Of a DNA stretch of 64,000 bases, positions 16,571-24,793 are shown one piece after another. Made by a program: the position numbers and the translations under genes. The stretch's first letter is position 1; every line of letters starts with the position of its first letter. This stretch comes from Marinifilum sp. D714 (lineage in GTDB: Bacteria; Bacteroidota; Bacteroidia; Bacteroidales; Marinifilaceae). Location: positions 1-64,000 of the forward strand of contig NZ_JALPNU010000005.1 of assembly GCF_030851345.1 (NCBI RefSeq), written 5' to 3'. The notes below the pieces were generated by a model. It was not told where the DNA came from. It was given only the letters and a program-made list of their open reading frames with translations, and ran no database searches.

Positions 16571-17620
16571 CTAAAAAGCATCTTTCTTACATGCATCATT
16601 ACATTTGTTACACTGTACACAGTCGTAATTCGAAACGTAAGAATACTTGTTCTTTCTATCAATAACAATTGCTTGCGTTGGACATGCCTTTTCGCACATA
16701 CCACAATACACACAATTATCGTCTTTTATTTTTCTTGGTTTAAATGAAAAGAATGAAACCACTCCCAACAATACTCCATAAGGACATAAGAAACGACAGA
16801 ATGGACGCGGCACCCAATATCCCAAAACAAGAATTGCAATCAGGTACAACCAGGTTCCAATGCCAAAAGCCAACAAAAACTTAGGTTCCATAGGATGTCC
16901 CAAGATAAATGCCAGTCCTTGTTCAAACCAGGTTTGTCCTGTAAAGAACAATACCTTATAGGGCTCCACCTCGCAAACAAAAAAACATGCACTCTGAATT
17001 GCAAAATAAACTGTTGCAATTAACATGATTGCCGGTACTACTTTTAGTGCGTTATTCAGTTTTTTAGGCAACTTGATTGTCTTTTTAGACTTTTGTACCA
17101 TATGCTGAACTGCTCCCAGTGGACATCCTGATGTACAAAATACACGACCGATAATTAGTGCAATGATTAAGGGAAGCATAAAAATGATCAGACTTGCCAA
17201 ACCAACTTCGGCTGGAGTAATCAATCCCATTGTAGTATTTGAAATGGCACCAACCGGACAAACACAACCTCCACGTATAAACCCCAGGTAAGCAAATGTA
17301 ACAATAGCCATTACAGTCATTGCTTTTTGTGATTTCTTTCTCCAAACCAAGAAAACACCTATTAAAAGCAATAATAATAGCACGCCCAAATCTACAAACA
17401 CCATGTATTCCGGCGTTGGAAAATATTCCTTCGGAATGTAATTGTCTTTAAACTCTCGAATGTTACCTCTACTTAAATCATCAACACTATGACAATCCTG
17501 CTCCTGAGGAGTAGGCAAAGCCATACTTGTATTTACTGAAGCCACTAAAGAAACCAGAGCAAATGCAATAACGATAATTACTCTCATATTTAATTTAAAT
17601 CTTTTAAGCTCCATATTCAT
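16571..17620 (-). CDS. NapH/NosR-like membrane polyferredoxin
   Basis: The 349 residues have an N-terminal span, a periplasmic loop with one Cys (QDCHSVDD), then about five further spans. Three membrane-edge cysteine motifs typical of the NapH/NosR/CcoG group are present: GGCVCPVGA, VFCTSGCPLGA and PFCRFLCPYGV. The C-terminal cytoplasmic tail carries two ferredoxin motifs, CVYCGMCEKACP and CVQCNKCNDACK. Relatives pass electrons between quinol or cytoplasmic donors and periplasmic acceptors. The FMN-binding domain of full NosR is absent. The start overlaps the upstream gene by 17 bp, implying translational coupling; ATGs at 17614 and 17587 are alternatives. The acceptor is unknown. Confidence 0.85.
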   Translation of the reverse strand: MNMELKRFKLNMRVIIVIAFALVSLVASVNTSMALPTPQEQDCHSVDDLSRGNIREFKDNYIPKEYFPTPEYMVFVDLGVLLLLLLIGVFLVWRKKSQKAMTVMAIVTFAYLGFIRGGCVCPVGAISNTTMGLITPAEVGLASLIIFMLPLIIALIIGRVFCTSGCPLGAVQHMVQKSKKTIKLPKKLNNALKVVPAIMLIATVYFAIQSACFFVCEVEPYKVLFFTGQTWFEQGLAFILGHPMEPKFLLAFGIGTWLYLIAILVLGYWVPRPFCRFLCPYGVLLGVVSFFSFKPRKIKDDNCVYCGMCEKACPTQAIVIDRKNKYSYVSNYDCVQCNKCNDACKKDAF

Positions 17621-18239
17621 TCATATCATATTCACCGTACTCCAACTCGTAAATTCCTTTAAAATCGTCTTCTGGCCCGATGTACAAACGATCAATTGCA
17701 TCCTCAGGACAAATTCTAGCGATGTCGCATGCATTACAGTTCAAACACAAATCTGGACGAATAATCAAAAACATCGATTTTGTTCCTTTATCCGTACAGG
17801 CTTCTGCACATTTACCACATCCTGTACATTTATCATGATCGATATCGTAAATAAAGTAACCATCCTTACCGCCAGAGAAATTCTTACGAGTTACCGCATC
17901 ATACGGACAAACTCTTTCTCCGTCGCTCATGATCTTCTCTGATGCAATTTGCTTGTTTTTAATGTGGCCATAGCAAACTACACAACAAGAACATTTTTTC
18001 TGATCGTTAACTGCCTTTACCGCCGAAGGTGTGCGTACACATCCTGTTTCGCATTTACCACAATTGGTACATTTGTCTGGATCTATCTGCCAAACATATC
18101 TTGAACGTGGACCTGCGGTTTCTTCATTTAAATGCTGACCTACAATTCGGTAAGCTATCCCTCCAAGTGCAAGAGCACAAGTGGCCTGACCAGCTTTACG
18201 CAAAAAGCTACGTCTGTCCCAATTCTTCTTTTCAGTCAT
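17604..18239 (-). CDS. Tat-exported polyferredoxin (NapG-like)
   Basis: The 211-residue protein starts with a twin-arginine signal (RRSFLRKAG), so it is probably folded with its clusters and exported. It holds about four cluster sites: CTNCGKCETGC, CSCCVVC with a later CPYDA, CTGCGKCAEAC, and CLNCNACDIARICP. NapG and related periplasmic ferredoxins partner NapH-like membrane proteins, and the next gene encodes exactly that. The first gene of the trio encodes a PhnD-like binding protein, with an 8-bp gap. I infer a three-gene electron-transfer unit. The function in this organism is unknown, since no nitrate or nitrous oxide reductase is in the window. Confidence 0.87.
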   Translation of the reverse strand: MTEKKNWDRRSFLRKAGQATCALALGGIAYRIVGQHLNEETAGPRSRYVWQIDPDKCTNCGKCETGCVRTPSAVKAVNDQKKCSCCVVCYGHIKNKQIASEKIMSDGERVCPYDAVTRKNFSGGKDGYFIYDIDHDKCTGCGKCAEACTDKGTKSMFLIIRPDLCLNCNACDIARICPEDAIDRLYIGPEDDFKGIYELEYGEYDMNEYGA

Positions 18240-18247
18240 ATTAATAG

Positions 18248-19186
18248 TTAGTTTTGTGCTATCGGTTTTTTATATGGATTTGGGATCCATGATGCAGGTT
18301 TTACAAATCCTGCACTTAACATTCCTTCCGGAGTTTTATCTTTTGATAAAGCCAATAAAGCTGCCTGAAAACGCATTGCATCTTCTTTCGAGATTTTCTT
18401 ACGATCAATGATAACAGAACACAATGGCACTTTTTCGGTTTCTCCAATCACCCTAAAATCATCTTCGCTGGCAACATCAACAGCACAACTTGCCGACATC
18501 ACATAATCAGATACAATAGCTACTTCTGCTTTTCTATCCATTAGCTCGTTAATGCTTTCCAAACAGCTCGCTTTGTAGTAGATTTTTCCAGGTTTGATAT
18601 TCATACTATCCAATTGATGTAAAGGAGCATGGTATTTTTCATATGCATCTTCCTGACCTGCAACCAATGTTCTTCCATTGATATCGGCCATGGTTTTAAT
18701 ATCTGAATCTTTTCTCACCAAGTATACACCTTTTAGCCATTGGTTATCGTACACATCAAGAATATCAGCCACTCTCTCATAACGAAGGTGATTCTCTTTC
18801 ATTAGCATGAAAGCATTCCATGGTTTTGTAATTACTCCATCATGAGTTTTCGCTCTTAACTGATCTTCCATCATGTAAGGCTCCATATAATAGGTAATCT
18901 GCAAATCAATATTAAATTGTTCCATCAATTGCTTTTGCAATTCTTCATATTCTCTTGCTGCAATATCGTGAATACAAGCACATGCCGTTTTCTTACAATA
19001 TGTATCGTTTAACGCAAGATTAATGGTTAATACCTCTTCATTAGAAGATGGCTCACCACAACAAGGCATAAATGCTGTTTCCTCAAACCCTTCATCTTTT
19101 TTCTCTTCCTTCTTAGGTTTCTCGTTACACGATGCAAACACACTGACCAACAATGCAATTGCAGATAATTTAATTAGTGATTTCAT
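18248..19186 (-). CDS. Cys-rich PhnD-like substrate-binding lipoprotein
   Basis: The 312-residue protein has a lipobox (VFASC, Cys20) and then the phosphate/phosphite/phosphonate-type binding-protein fold. Family-like stretches are DQLRAKTHDGVI, LKGVYLVRKDSDIKTMADINGRTLV and CLESINELMDRKAEVAIV. Unusually, the mature N-terminus has many cysteines: PCCG (41-44), Cys64, Cys69 and Cys71. Others occur in ASCLES, SASCAV and PLCS. Ordinary PhnD proteins are poor in cysteine. No ABC ATPase or permease gene is nearby, so import is unlikely. The operon with two polyferredoxins suggests sensing, or presentation of a metal or thiol ligand for redox chemistry (inference). Confidence 0.8.
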   Translation of the reverse strand: MKSLIKLSAIALLVSVFASCNEKPKKEEKKDEGFEETAFMPCCGEPSSNEEVLTINLALNDTYCKKTACACIHDIAAREYEELQKQLMEQFNIDLQITYYMEPYMMEDQLRAKTHDGVITKPWNAFMLMKENHLRYERVADILDVYDNQWLKGVYLVRKDSDIKTMADINGRTLVAGQEDAYEKYHAPLHQLDSMNIKPGKIYYKASCLESINELMDRKAEVAIVSDYVMSASCAVDVASEDDFRVIGETEKVPLCSVIIDRKKISKEDAMRFQAALLALSKDKTPEGMLSAGFVKPASWIPNPYKKPIAQN

Positions 19187-19278
19187 GTTATTTAACTTTT
19201 ATATACTACATCGGATTCCCCTATCACCTGTTTTCATTCAACAGATCAAAATCCCTATACTGTTAATTTAATATTGAT

Positions 19279-19286
19279 CAAACTTA
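19279..19286 (-). promoter_or_regulatory. -7 element of the PhnD-like operon
   Basis: The minus-strand sequence TAAGTTTG matches TAnnTTTG. Transcription would start near 19272, giving an 85-nt leader. No clear -33 element was found. The stretch 19287-19610 upstream shows nothing else. Confidence 0.4.
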
Positions 19287-19616
19287 TAAAAAAAGGAACA
19301 CTTTTTTGTCTAGGAAATTTAATCACCCACTTTAAGTATTTGCCTAAATGACACTATTCCTTTAAAAATGGATGAATTGAAATTGCATTTTCTTTATTAT
19401 TCATAACTCCTCTAAATAACAAACCTCTTCTCGGGTCAATAATGATCCATTTTTCTGCAATTATAACAGCATTACCTAATAGTTTAAGGTATATACTTAA
19501 AAATAAGCCCTCTTTTAACCTTAATTAACCAGCAAGCAACATTATAGTTGAAATCAGGTCTTTTTTTTCACCTTATTTAACCTAGGTTCGTTGATACCAT
19601 AGCACTAGAATAAAAA

Positions 19617-19642
19617 ACTCCTGCCTCAGTAGAAGCAGGAGT
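19617..19642 (-). terminator. second tandem terminator after the DsbD-alpha gene
   Basis: ACTCCTGC and GCAGGAGT form an 8-bp stem, followed by TTTTTT on the minus strand. It lies 20 bp beyond another terminator, forming a tandem pair. Confidence 0.75.
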
Positions 19643-19662
19643 AATTCTTAATAGATATAAAA

Positions 19663-19688
19663 AAAGACTGCCTAAAAAGACAGTCTTT
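19663..19688 (-). terminator. first tandem terminator after the DsbD-alpha gene
   Basis: AAAGACTG and CAGTCTTT form an 8-bp stem, followed by a run of seven T residues on the minus strand, 21 bp after the stop at 19710. Confidence 0.75.
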
Positions 19689-19709
19689 CACTCGAAATAT
19701 AAACTTGAT

Positions 19710-20183
19710 TTACTTGGCAGGATAATTCAAATCAAACTCATCATCCCCCATAACACATTGTCCTGTTTGGTCTGAACATGTTTGGAAATCAAAAGTTCCC
19801 TCAACATGCAATGGTAAACTCTTTACCTTAATTTTCTGACGCATTTCTGCAGTATCTTCGAAATAACTTACATCACCTTCCCAGATTTTGTCATATTTCT
19901 TATGAGCATTAATAGGTTTTACCTTTCCAATACGCTCGTAACTTGCGTGATTTTCAAAATCAAATTCGATTAAGATTGGGCCTAAATCCGGATCAAAATC
20001 ATTTGAATACACATGCCAGCTTTTATCAATCTTAGCCTTAAAAACCACTTCGATTACATCACCTACTTTAATGTCCTTTTTAGATAACTCAACAGTCCAT
20101 TTTGCTGGTGTTAAAATTTGAGCAAATGAACCAGTTGACACACTTAACACTAGTACTAGCAGTACTGCAATTTTACTTTTCAT
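19710..20183 (-). CDS. free-standing DsbD alpha (N-terminal) domain protein
   Basis: The 157-residue secreted protein has a signal peptide (MKSKIAVLLVLVLSVSTGSF) and then only the DsbD N-terminal immunoglobulin-like domain. It is strikingly similar to the first 165 residues of the DsbD encoded 3.6 kb away. Both have KWxVELSKKD-type starts, KSWHVYSNDFDPDLGPILI-type cores, and the redox pair TCSDQTGQCV. In DsbD this domain relays electrons from the membrane part to target proteins. A soluble copy could be a mobile electron carrier or a DsbD-like specificity factor (inference). It is flanked by terminators on both sides, so it is probably transcribed alone. Confidence 0.85.
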   Translation of the reverse strand: MKSKIAVLLVLVLSVSTGSFAQILTPAKWTVELSKKDIKVGDVIEVVFKAKIDKSWHVYSNDFDPDLGPILIEFDFENHASYERIGKVKPINAHKKYDKIWEGDVSYFEDTAEMRQKIKVKSLPLHVEGTFDFQTCSDQTGQCVMGDDEFDLNYPAK

Positions 20184-20323
20184 ATCCTTATTTTTTACTT
20201 GTAAAAGAGTTCGTCTCTTTAATATTAATGTTTATTCTTTCTGCATTTAAGACAATAATATTACTAAATAGGGTGAAACTAAGCTGCATTTTTTAAGCTT
20301 AATTAACCTTTCTATGTTTCTGC

Positions 20324-20354
20324 AAATAAAAAGCCACCTCAATTGAGACGGCTT
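20324..20354 (-). terminator. terminator of the START-like gene
   Basis: On the minus strand AAGCCGTCTC pairs with GAGGTGGCTT across an AATT loop and is followed by TTTT. The 5' arm and loop are the same as in the terminator at 36724-36756. Confidence 0.75.
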
Positions 20355-20391
20355 TCACTATTCTTTAATTTCACACAAAAATCGATACCAA

Positions 20392-20910
20392 TTACTTGTT
20401 GTAATAGTTTTGAATCCCCTTTAAAGTTATTGAAAGCTCTTTCCCAATTGCTTTGTAAGTTTTGGTCTTAGCAGCTCCTTTATTCACCTTGAAATAGCAT
20501 TCCAATCTCAACTTAGTTTTCGATTTGCCTGATGATTCGATGTAGTAATTCACTATATAGTATTCTACAGGATACTGAGAATCTTCTGACTTAAAACAAA
20601 TCCGTTTAGCAGCTTTTGAAAAAACCGTTACTTCTTCCCCTCTTTCTGTTCCATCAGTCATTTTTACCAAGCGATATGCTTCGTAACCGTCTCCCTCTTT
20701 CTCTACAGACTTTACAAATTCTGAATTGTATTCATCTACCTTATCCAAGACTGAAATTAACCTCCATACTTCATCTGGGCTGGCACTAACAACTCCTTCT
20801 CGCTGAAGTGTTGGCGGAAGTTTCTTTGCTGCTGTCATTGCTCTTTGAGCCAGCGATGTTCCGGTAGTTATTACCAATACGGCAACTAATAAAATCAAAT
20901 ATCTTTTCAT
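20392..20910 (-). CDS. secreted SRPBCC (START-like) protein
   Basis: The 172-residue protein has a signal peptide (MKRYLILLVAVLVITTGTSLAQ) and a helix-grip domain of the polyketide cyclase/SRPBCC type. The entry reads VVSASPDEVWRLISVLDKVDEY and the final long helix ends at the C-terminus. Such domains bind hydrophobic ligands in a deep pocket. Secreted forms are less common than cytoplasmic ones. It is the last gene of the run SusC, SusD, Trx, Trx, TlpA, START, separated from TlpA by a 74-bp gap with a hairpin. Its ligand is unknown; it may belong to the same import system. Confidence 0.75.
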   Translation of the reverse strand: MKRYLILLVAVLVITTGTSLAQRAMTAAKKLPPTLQREGVVSASPDEVWRLISVLDKVDEYNSEFVKSVEKEGDGYEAYRLVKMTDGTERGEEVTVFSKAAKRICFKSEDSQYPVEYYIVNYYIESSGKSKTKLRLECYFKVNKGAAKTKTYKAIGKELSITLKGIQNYYNK

Positions 20911-20932
20911 CTATCTATAAAATTTAATAACC

Positions 20933-20961
20933 GTCCCAATTACCAGAAAGGCAATTGGGAC
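20933..20961 (-). other. intercistronic hairpin between TlpA and the START-like gene
   Basis: GTCCCAATT and AATTGGGAC pair perfectly over 9 bp with an 11-nt loop. There is no strong T-run, so it may partially terminate or protect the upstream message. Confidence 0.5.
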
Positions 20962-20984
20962 ATTCCCTATGATATACTATACTC

Positions 20985-22121
20985 CTAGTGAAAAATGGTT
21001 TCTAACAGTTTTTCCAGTTTCTCTCCTCTTAGATTCTTTCCTACAATCTTACCTTCTTTGTCAAGGAGTACAATGAATGGAATCCCAGAGAATTGGTATT
21101 CTTTCATAATATCCTTACCTGCCTTAGGAGCTTGCACCTGTGGCCAAGGCATTTTCTCTTTACGCATGGCGTTCATCCAGGCATTCTTGCTCTGATCAAT
21201 AGAAACACTCAACATTTCCAATCCCTTGTCGTGATATTTCTCATACTCTTTTTTCAAGTGAGGAATCTCCTGACGACATGGACCACACCAAGAAGCCCAG
21301 AAGTCAATCAATACATACTTACCACGGAAATCCTTCGGTCCATAATTCTTGTCCCCATTCTTGGTTGGGAATGAGAAGTCAGGAGCAACCTTACCTTCCA
21401 TCATTCTTTCTCTGGCAGCCTTTGCTTCCGCCATTTCTCTTTTCACATCTAGCAATGGCTGGTAATTAGGATTTTTAGCTTCCAAAGTCTTAAGAATGTT
21501 AGCAATCAATTCTGCGTCTTTGGTTTCATTCAAAATTGGAAGAACTGAAAGAATTGAATTGCGATCTGCATAATGCTGAGCCACATAAAGAGTTCGTTCT
21601 CTTCTGTCGTCAAAAACAAGGTTGTACTTATTTGCAGACATTTCTTTCCATTCCTCGCAATCAGATTTCGATGCAGCATAGATCTCTTTCCCTGCAGCAA
21701 TCATGTTCTGATATGCTCGGTAACCATTGTAAGCGATTAAATTCATCACCTCATTATTTGGTCCACCCTTTACATATACATATGGTGGGTTCTTGATCTT
21801 GATTTTTGCAGTGTCCTGACCACGGAAATCGATCTCTAAATCCTCGCCCTCGGCCCAAAACTGAACCGATTGCCACTTTTGACAATCCAAAGTATAAACC
21901 CCAGGCTTATCTACCTTCATTTTGAACTCGTAGGTATTGTCATCCTTCAGCTCCACTGAGTCAATGACTTCTTTCTCAAACCCATTTCTTTTAATGATCT
22001 GCATTTTGAAACGGTCGTCAGGAAATTTTACTTTTCCCTTAATTGTGATTTCATTGTTTGAAGGTTGTTGTGCACAACCAAATAGTATTACACTTATAAG
22101 TGCGATTAATATTGTTCTCAT
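20985..22121 (-). CDS. TlpA-family lipoprotein (DUF4369 + thioredoxin-like domain)
   Basis: The 378 residues start with a lipobox (ILFGC, Cys16). An N-terminal DUF4369-type beta domain (about 25-125) and a helical linker follow, then a C-terminal TlpA/ResA-like thioredoxin domain with the active site FWASWCGPCRQEIP and the cis-Pro loop SGIPFIVLLDKEG. These proteins reduce disulfides outside the cytoplasm. Electrons may come from DsbD. It follows two thioredoxin genes and a SusC/SusD pair with short gaps, so it is probably in their operon. A second TlpA of the same layout lies at 47169-48308 in the other SusCD locus. Confidence 0.9.
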   Translation of the reverse strand: MRTILIALISVILFGCAQQPSNNEITIKGKVKFPDDRFKMQIIKRNGFEKEVIDSVELKDDNTYEFKMKVDKPGVYTLDCQKWQSVQFWAEGEDLEIDFRGQDTAKIKIKNPPYVYVKGGPNNEVMNLIAYNGYRAYQNMIAAGKEIYAASKSDCEEWKEMSANKYNLVFDDRRERTLYVAQHYADRNSILSVLPILNETKDAELIANILKTLEAKNPNYQPLLDVKREMAEAKAARERMMEGKVAPDFSFPTKNGDKNYGPKDFRGKYVLIDFWASWCGPCRQEIPHLKKEYEKYHDKGLEMLSVSIDQSKNAWMNAMRKEKMPWPQVQAPKAGKDIMKEYQFSGIPFIVLLDKEGKIVGKNLRGEKLEKLLETIFH

Positions 22122-22208
22122 TTTTATAATATTGTATGATTTGTTTGATTATATTTTTGTAATAAAGCGAGAGTCATTCCGCCTTTAACAGGCTTGGGAT
22201 AAAATTCA

Positions 22209-23468
22209 CTATTTCTTTTTCGCCGGTTTCATTCCTCCCAACTTCATCATTGGTACAGAAATAATTTTTGTTCCTGCAGCCTCTGCAGCCTTGTCTTCCT
22301 TTTCCGATGCCATCATGGTCGATTTGGCCTCATCGGCTTTGCCTACCAAGTCAAGAAGCTTGGCCTTGGTTGCCAGGTAACCCGATTTGTGTTCCGAGCG
22401 AGTTTCCCTTTCAGCGGTATAGCTCGCCCAGCGAAGTGCTCTTTGCAGCATTTCCTTGTCTTTTGACACCTTGGCAATAGTAGAAGCAGCTGAATCAAAA
22501 TATCTCAACTCACTATCGTATTGCTTAAGGACAGCCAAATCCAAGGCAGCATCCACAACGTATGCATACTTGTTCCAGTCGTTCAAACGAGAATACTCAT
22601 TCTTTAAGGCAATAGCAATTAACTCAGACGCTCTTGATAAGTTCGAGTTTTGCAAATCCTTAATCAATGCATCAAATCCTTCCTTGTCGTAGGTGCGTCC
22701 TTTACCAGGATAGAAGTAGCTGTAAGCTTCAATTTGCTTGCTGTAGGTATTGTAAATTTTTGAATCAATCTCGTCCTCTCCAACAACTTCCGCAAACCGA
22801 TCTCTGCTCTTCACTATAAAACGGAATTCATCTGTTGCAGGATCTTTCATGAAATATTTAATGATGTTCCAGTTTTCCTTTTTCAACAAATCTTCCTTTT
22901 TCAGTTCTGCAATATATTTTTTTGCTTTTCTGGCCTCTTCCTTATCAAGGTTAGCCAAACGTAAGGAACGCAAATATGAAAACATGAACTCTCCATCGCG
23001 CTGACCAGCATCATAGGCTTTGTTAAGAGCCTCAAAGTTCTCGTCCTCCGATTGTGCTTCTTTTATATATCCGATAAACTCATCGGCACCATAAGCTCCA
23101 ACCACTCTGTGAATCACTTCCCCTTTGGCATTGATCACCAAGAATGTTGGATAGGCATTGATCTTCCAACCTGCCTTTAAATCCGGTCCTTCTCCTTTTT
23201 CCATATCAACCTTGAAATTCACAAAATTGCTATTGAAATAGTCAGCCACATGATCCTGGGTAAACACATCCTTTGCCATCATCTTACATGGACCACACCA
23301 CGAAGTGTAGCAATCCACAAAGATCAGCTTGTCTTGCTTTTTGGCTTTTTTCAAAACCTTTTTCCAACTGGAATGTTCAAACTCCACCTCTCGGTTTTGA
23401 GCATCAACATTTCCTGACAGGCAAATTGCCACTACAGCCATTGCCATTACTGTTAGTACTTTCTTCAT
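22209..23468 (-). CDS. secreted thioredoxin-family protein with helical C-terminal domain
   Basis: The 419-residue protein has a signal peptide and then a thioredoxin fold with WCGPC (57-61) in the context VDCYTSWCGPCKMMAK, and the cis-Pro loop AYPTFLV. Residues 170-400 are helical and charged, TPR-like in character, and end in a basic tail (PMMKLGGMKPAKKK). It is a close paralogue of the neighbour at 23508 and of the protein at 45344 in the other locus. All three share a start in which a Phe-x-His segment precedes the thioredoxin strand. It is probably a periplasmic disulfide reductase with a protein-binding C-terminal part. It sits between Trx and TlpA genes in a SusCD operon. Confidence 0.87.
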   Translation of the reverse strand: MKKVLTVMAMAVVAICLSGNVDAQNREVEFEHSSWKKVLKKAKKQDKLIFVDCYTSWCGPCKMMAKDVFTQDHVADYFNSNFVNFKVDMEKGEGPDLKAGWKINAYPTFLVINAKGEVIHRVVGAYGADEFIGYIKEAQSEDENFEALNKAYDAGQRDGEFMFSYLRSLRLANLDKEEARKAKKYIAELKKEDLLKKENWNIIKYFMKDPATDEFRFIVKSRDRFAEVVGEDEIDSKIYNTYSKQIEAYSYFYPGKGRTYDKEGFDALIKDLQNSNLSRASELIAIALKNEYSRLNDWNKYAYVVDAALDLAVLKQYDSELRYFDSAASTIAKVSKDKEMLQRALRWASYTAERETRSEHKSGYLATKAKLLDLVGKADEAKSTMMASEKEDKAAEAAGTKIISVPMMKLGGMKPAKKK

Positions 23469-23507
23469 TTGGTTCTTTTGTTTTTCAGTTTCTTCAACGA
23501 TCTTTGT

Positions 23508-24659
23508 TTACTGATCATTGCCAACTGTATTTAGTTGTTTTTTAAGATCTTTAAATGCATTGATATAGCCTTGACTCAATCCATCGATTTTGAGTCCCAT
23601 GTCGCACCAGCCAGCAGCAGCCTTTCGCAAACTTTTCTCTTTCACAGCCCTATTCACAGGCAATACATAATTGTACAAAGACATGGCTCCCTTATCGATT
23701 ATTCCGCTTTGTAGGTATTTAGAAATGGCATCTACATAAGCATCCCAATTTCCCAATGTTCTGGATGTAGATATTTCAGAATAGGCACGAATCATTTCTT
23801 TATCGCGCACCTGATTCGCCTGAAGATCGTTCATGAAAGAGTGTTTTCTTTCCTTACTCAGCCTATAATTCCCATCCTCCTCTTTATCGCACAATTGATT
23901 TCCCTGGCGCAAAAAGGTAAAGTACACCTTGTCTTCCACCTCTTTCTTTCCATATACTTCGATAAAGCTTTCTTGATTCTTTAGCAGATATTGAAAGGCA
24001 GAATTCCCGGTATTGTGAACGTATTTTTTCAGAAGGTTCCAATTCTGTTGCTTCAATAATTCTTCCTTATCCAATTCTTTGAAATAAGCATTTACCACTT
24101 CCACAATGATTTTCTTCTCTCCTGCAGCTTCCAGCTTTTTTAAATAATCCACGACAAAATCAAGATCAGACACTCCCTTTTCACGGTATTTCTTGTGATA
24201 TCCCGAAAGGGTAGCTGAACCATCCAATGTCTCGTTGGCAAATTTCAAAAGCTCGTCTTTATTCAAGGCACCCACACTCTTGTGAACAATTTTTTGATTG
24301 GCATCAAGAAACAAGAGAGTTGGATATGCACTCACTCCAAACTTTTTCTTTAAAGCAATGCCTGGCTCTTTTTCCATATCGAGCTTCACATTTACAAAGT
24401 GTTGATTGAAAAAGGCACTCACTTCTTTCTCTGTAAAAGTTGTCTTAGCCATCATCTTGCAAGGGCCACACCAGCTGGTATAGCAATCCACAAATATGAG
24501 TTTGTTCTGCTTGTTTGCCACCTCTAAAACTTCCTCCCAACTAGCATGATTGAAAGAAACTCCAGCTTTACCATCTTCATCTGGTCTTGTATTTGCTTTT
24601 ACACCATTCGAAAAAGAGAACAGCATCAAGAGCAAAACCATTATCAGTTTTGTATACAT
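23508..24659 (-). CDS. secreted thioredoxin-family protein (paralogue)
   Basis: From the ATG at 24659 the product has 383 residues; the longer frame needs a TTG eight codons upstream. It has a signal peptide, a thioredoxin domain with VDCYTSWCGPCKMMAK (CGPC at 64-67) and cis-Pro in SAYPTLLFL, then a long helical C-terminal region. It is clearly a paralogue of the next gene downstream (39-bp gap), probably by tandem duplication. It is the first gene after SusD, behind a hairpin. The role is inferred to be thiol-disulfide exchange in the periplasm for the import system. Confidence 0.87.
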   Translation of the reverse strand: MYTKLIMVLLLMLFSFSNGVKANTRPDEDGKAGVSFNHASWEEVLEVANKQNKLIFVDCYTSWCGPCKMMAKTTFTEKEVSAFFNQHFVNVKLDMEKEPGIALKKKFGVSAYPTLLFLDANQKIVHKSVGALNKDELLKFANETLDGSATLSGYHKKYREKGVSDLDFVVDYLKKLEAAGEKKIIVEVVNAYFKELDKEELLKQQNWNLLKKYVHNTGNSAFQYLLKNQESFIEVYGKKEVEDKVYFTFLRQGNQLCDKEEDGNYRLSKERKHSFMNDLQANQVRDKEMIRAYSEISTSRTLGNWDAYVDAISKYLQSGIIDKGAMSLYNYVLPVNRAVKEKSLRKAAAGWCDMGLKIDGLSQGYINAFKDLKKQLNTVGNDQ

Positions 24660-24765
24660 TCTAATATTAATTTGGGAATACAATAGCCTATTGTCAGGAG
24701 ATGTTGCAGGAATAACCTACAAACATCCCATCACAATAAAACTTGACTATAAAATAAGTTTGAGA

Positions 24766-24783
24766 GACCAAAGTGTTTTGGTC
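24766..24783 (-). other. hairpin after the first susD
   Basis: GACCAAA and TTTGGTC form a perfect 7-bp stem with a GTGT loop just past the susD stop at 24794. There is no strong T-run. Hairpins placed after susD can lower expression of the downstream operon genes. Confidence 0.5.
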
Positions 24784-24793
24784 AGATTATCCT

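Noticed and set aside
18248-19186. Phosphonate ABC importer
   Set aside because: Only the binding-protein fold is present; no ATPase or permease gene is near, and the neighbours are polyferredoxins.
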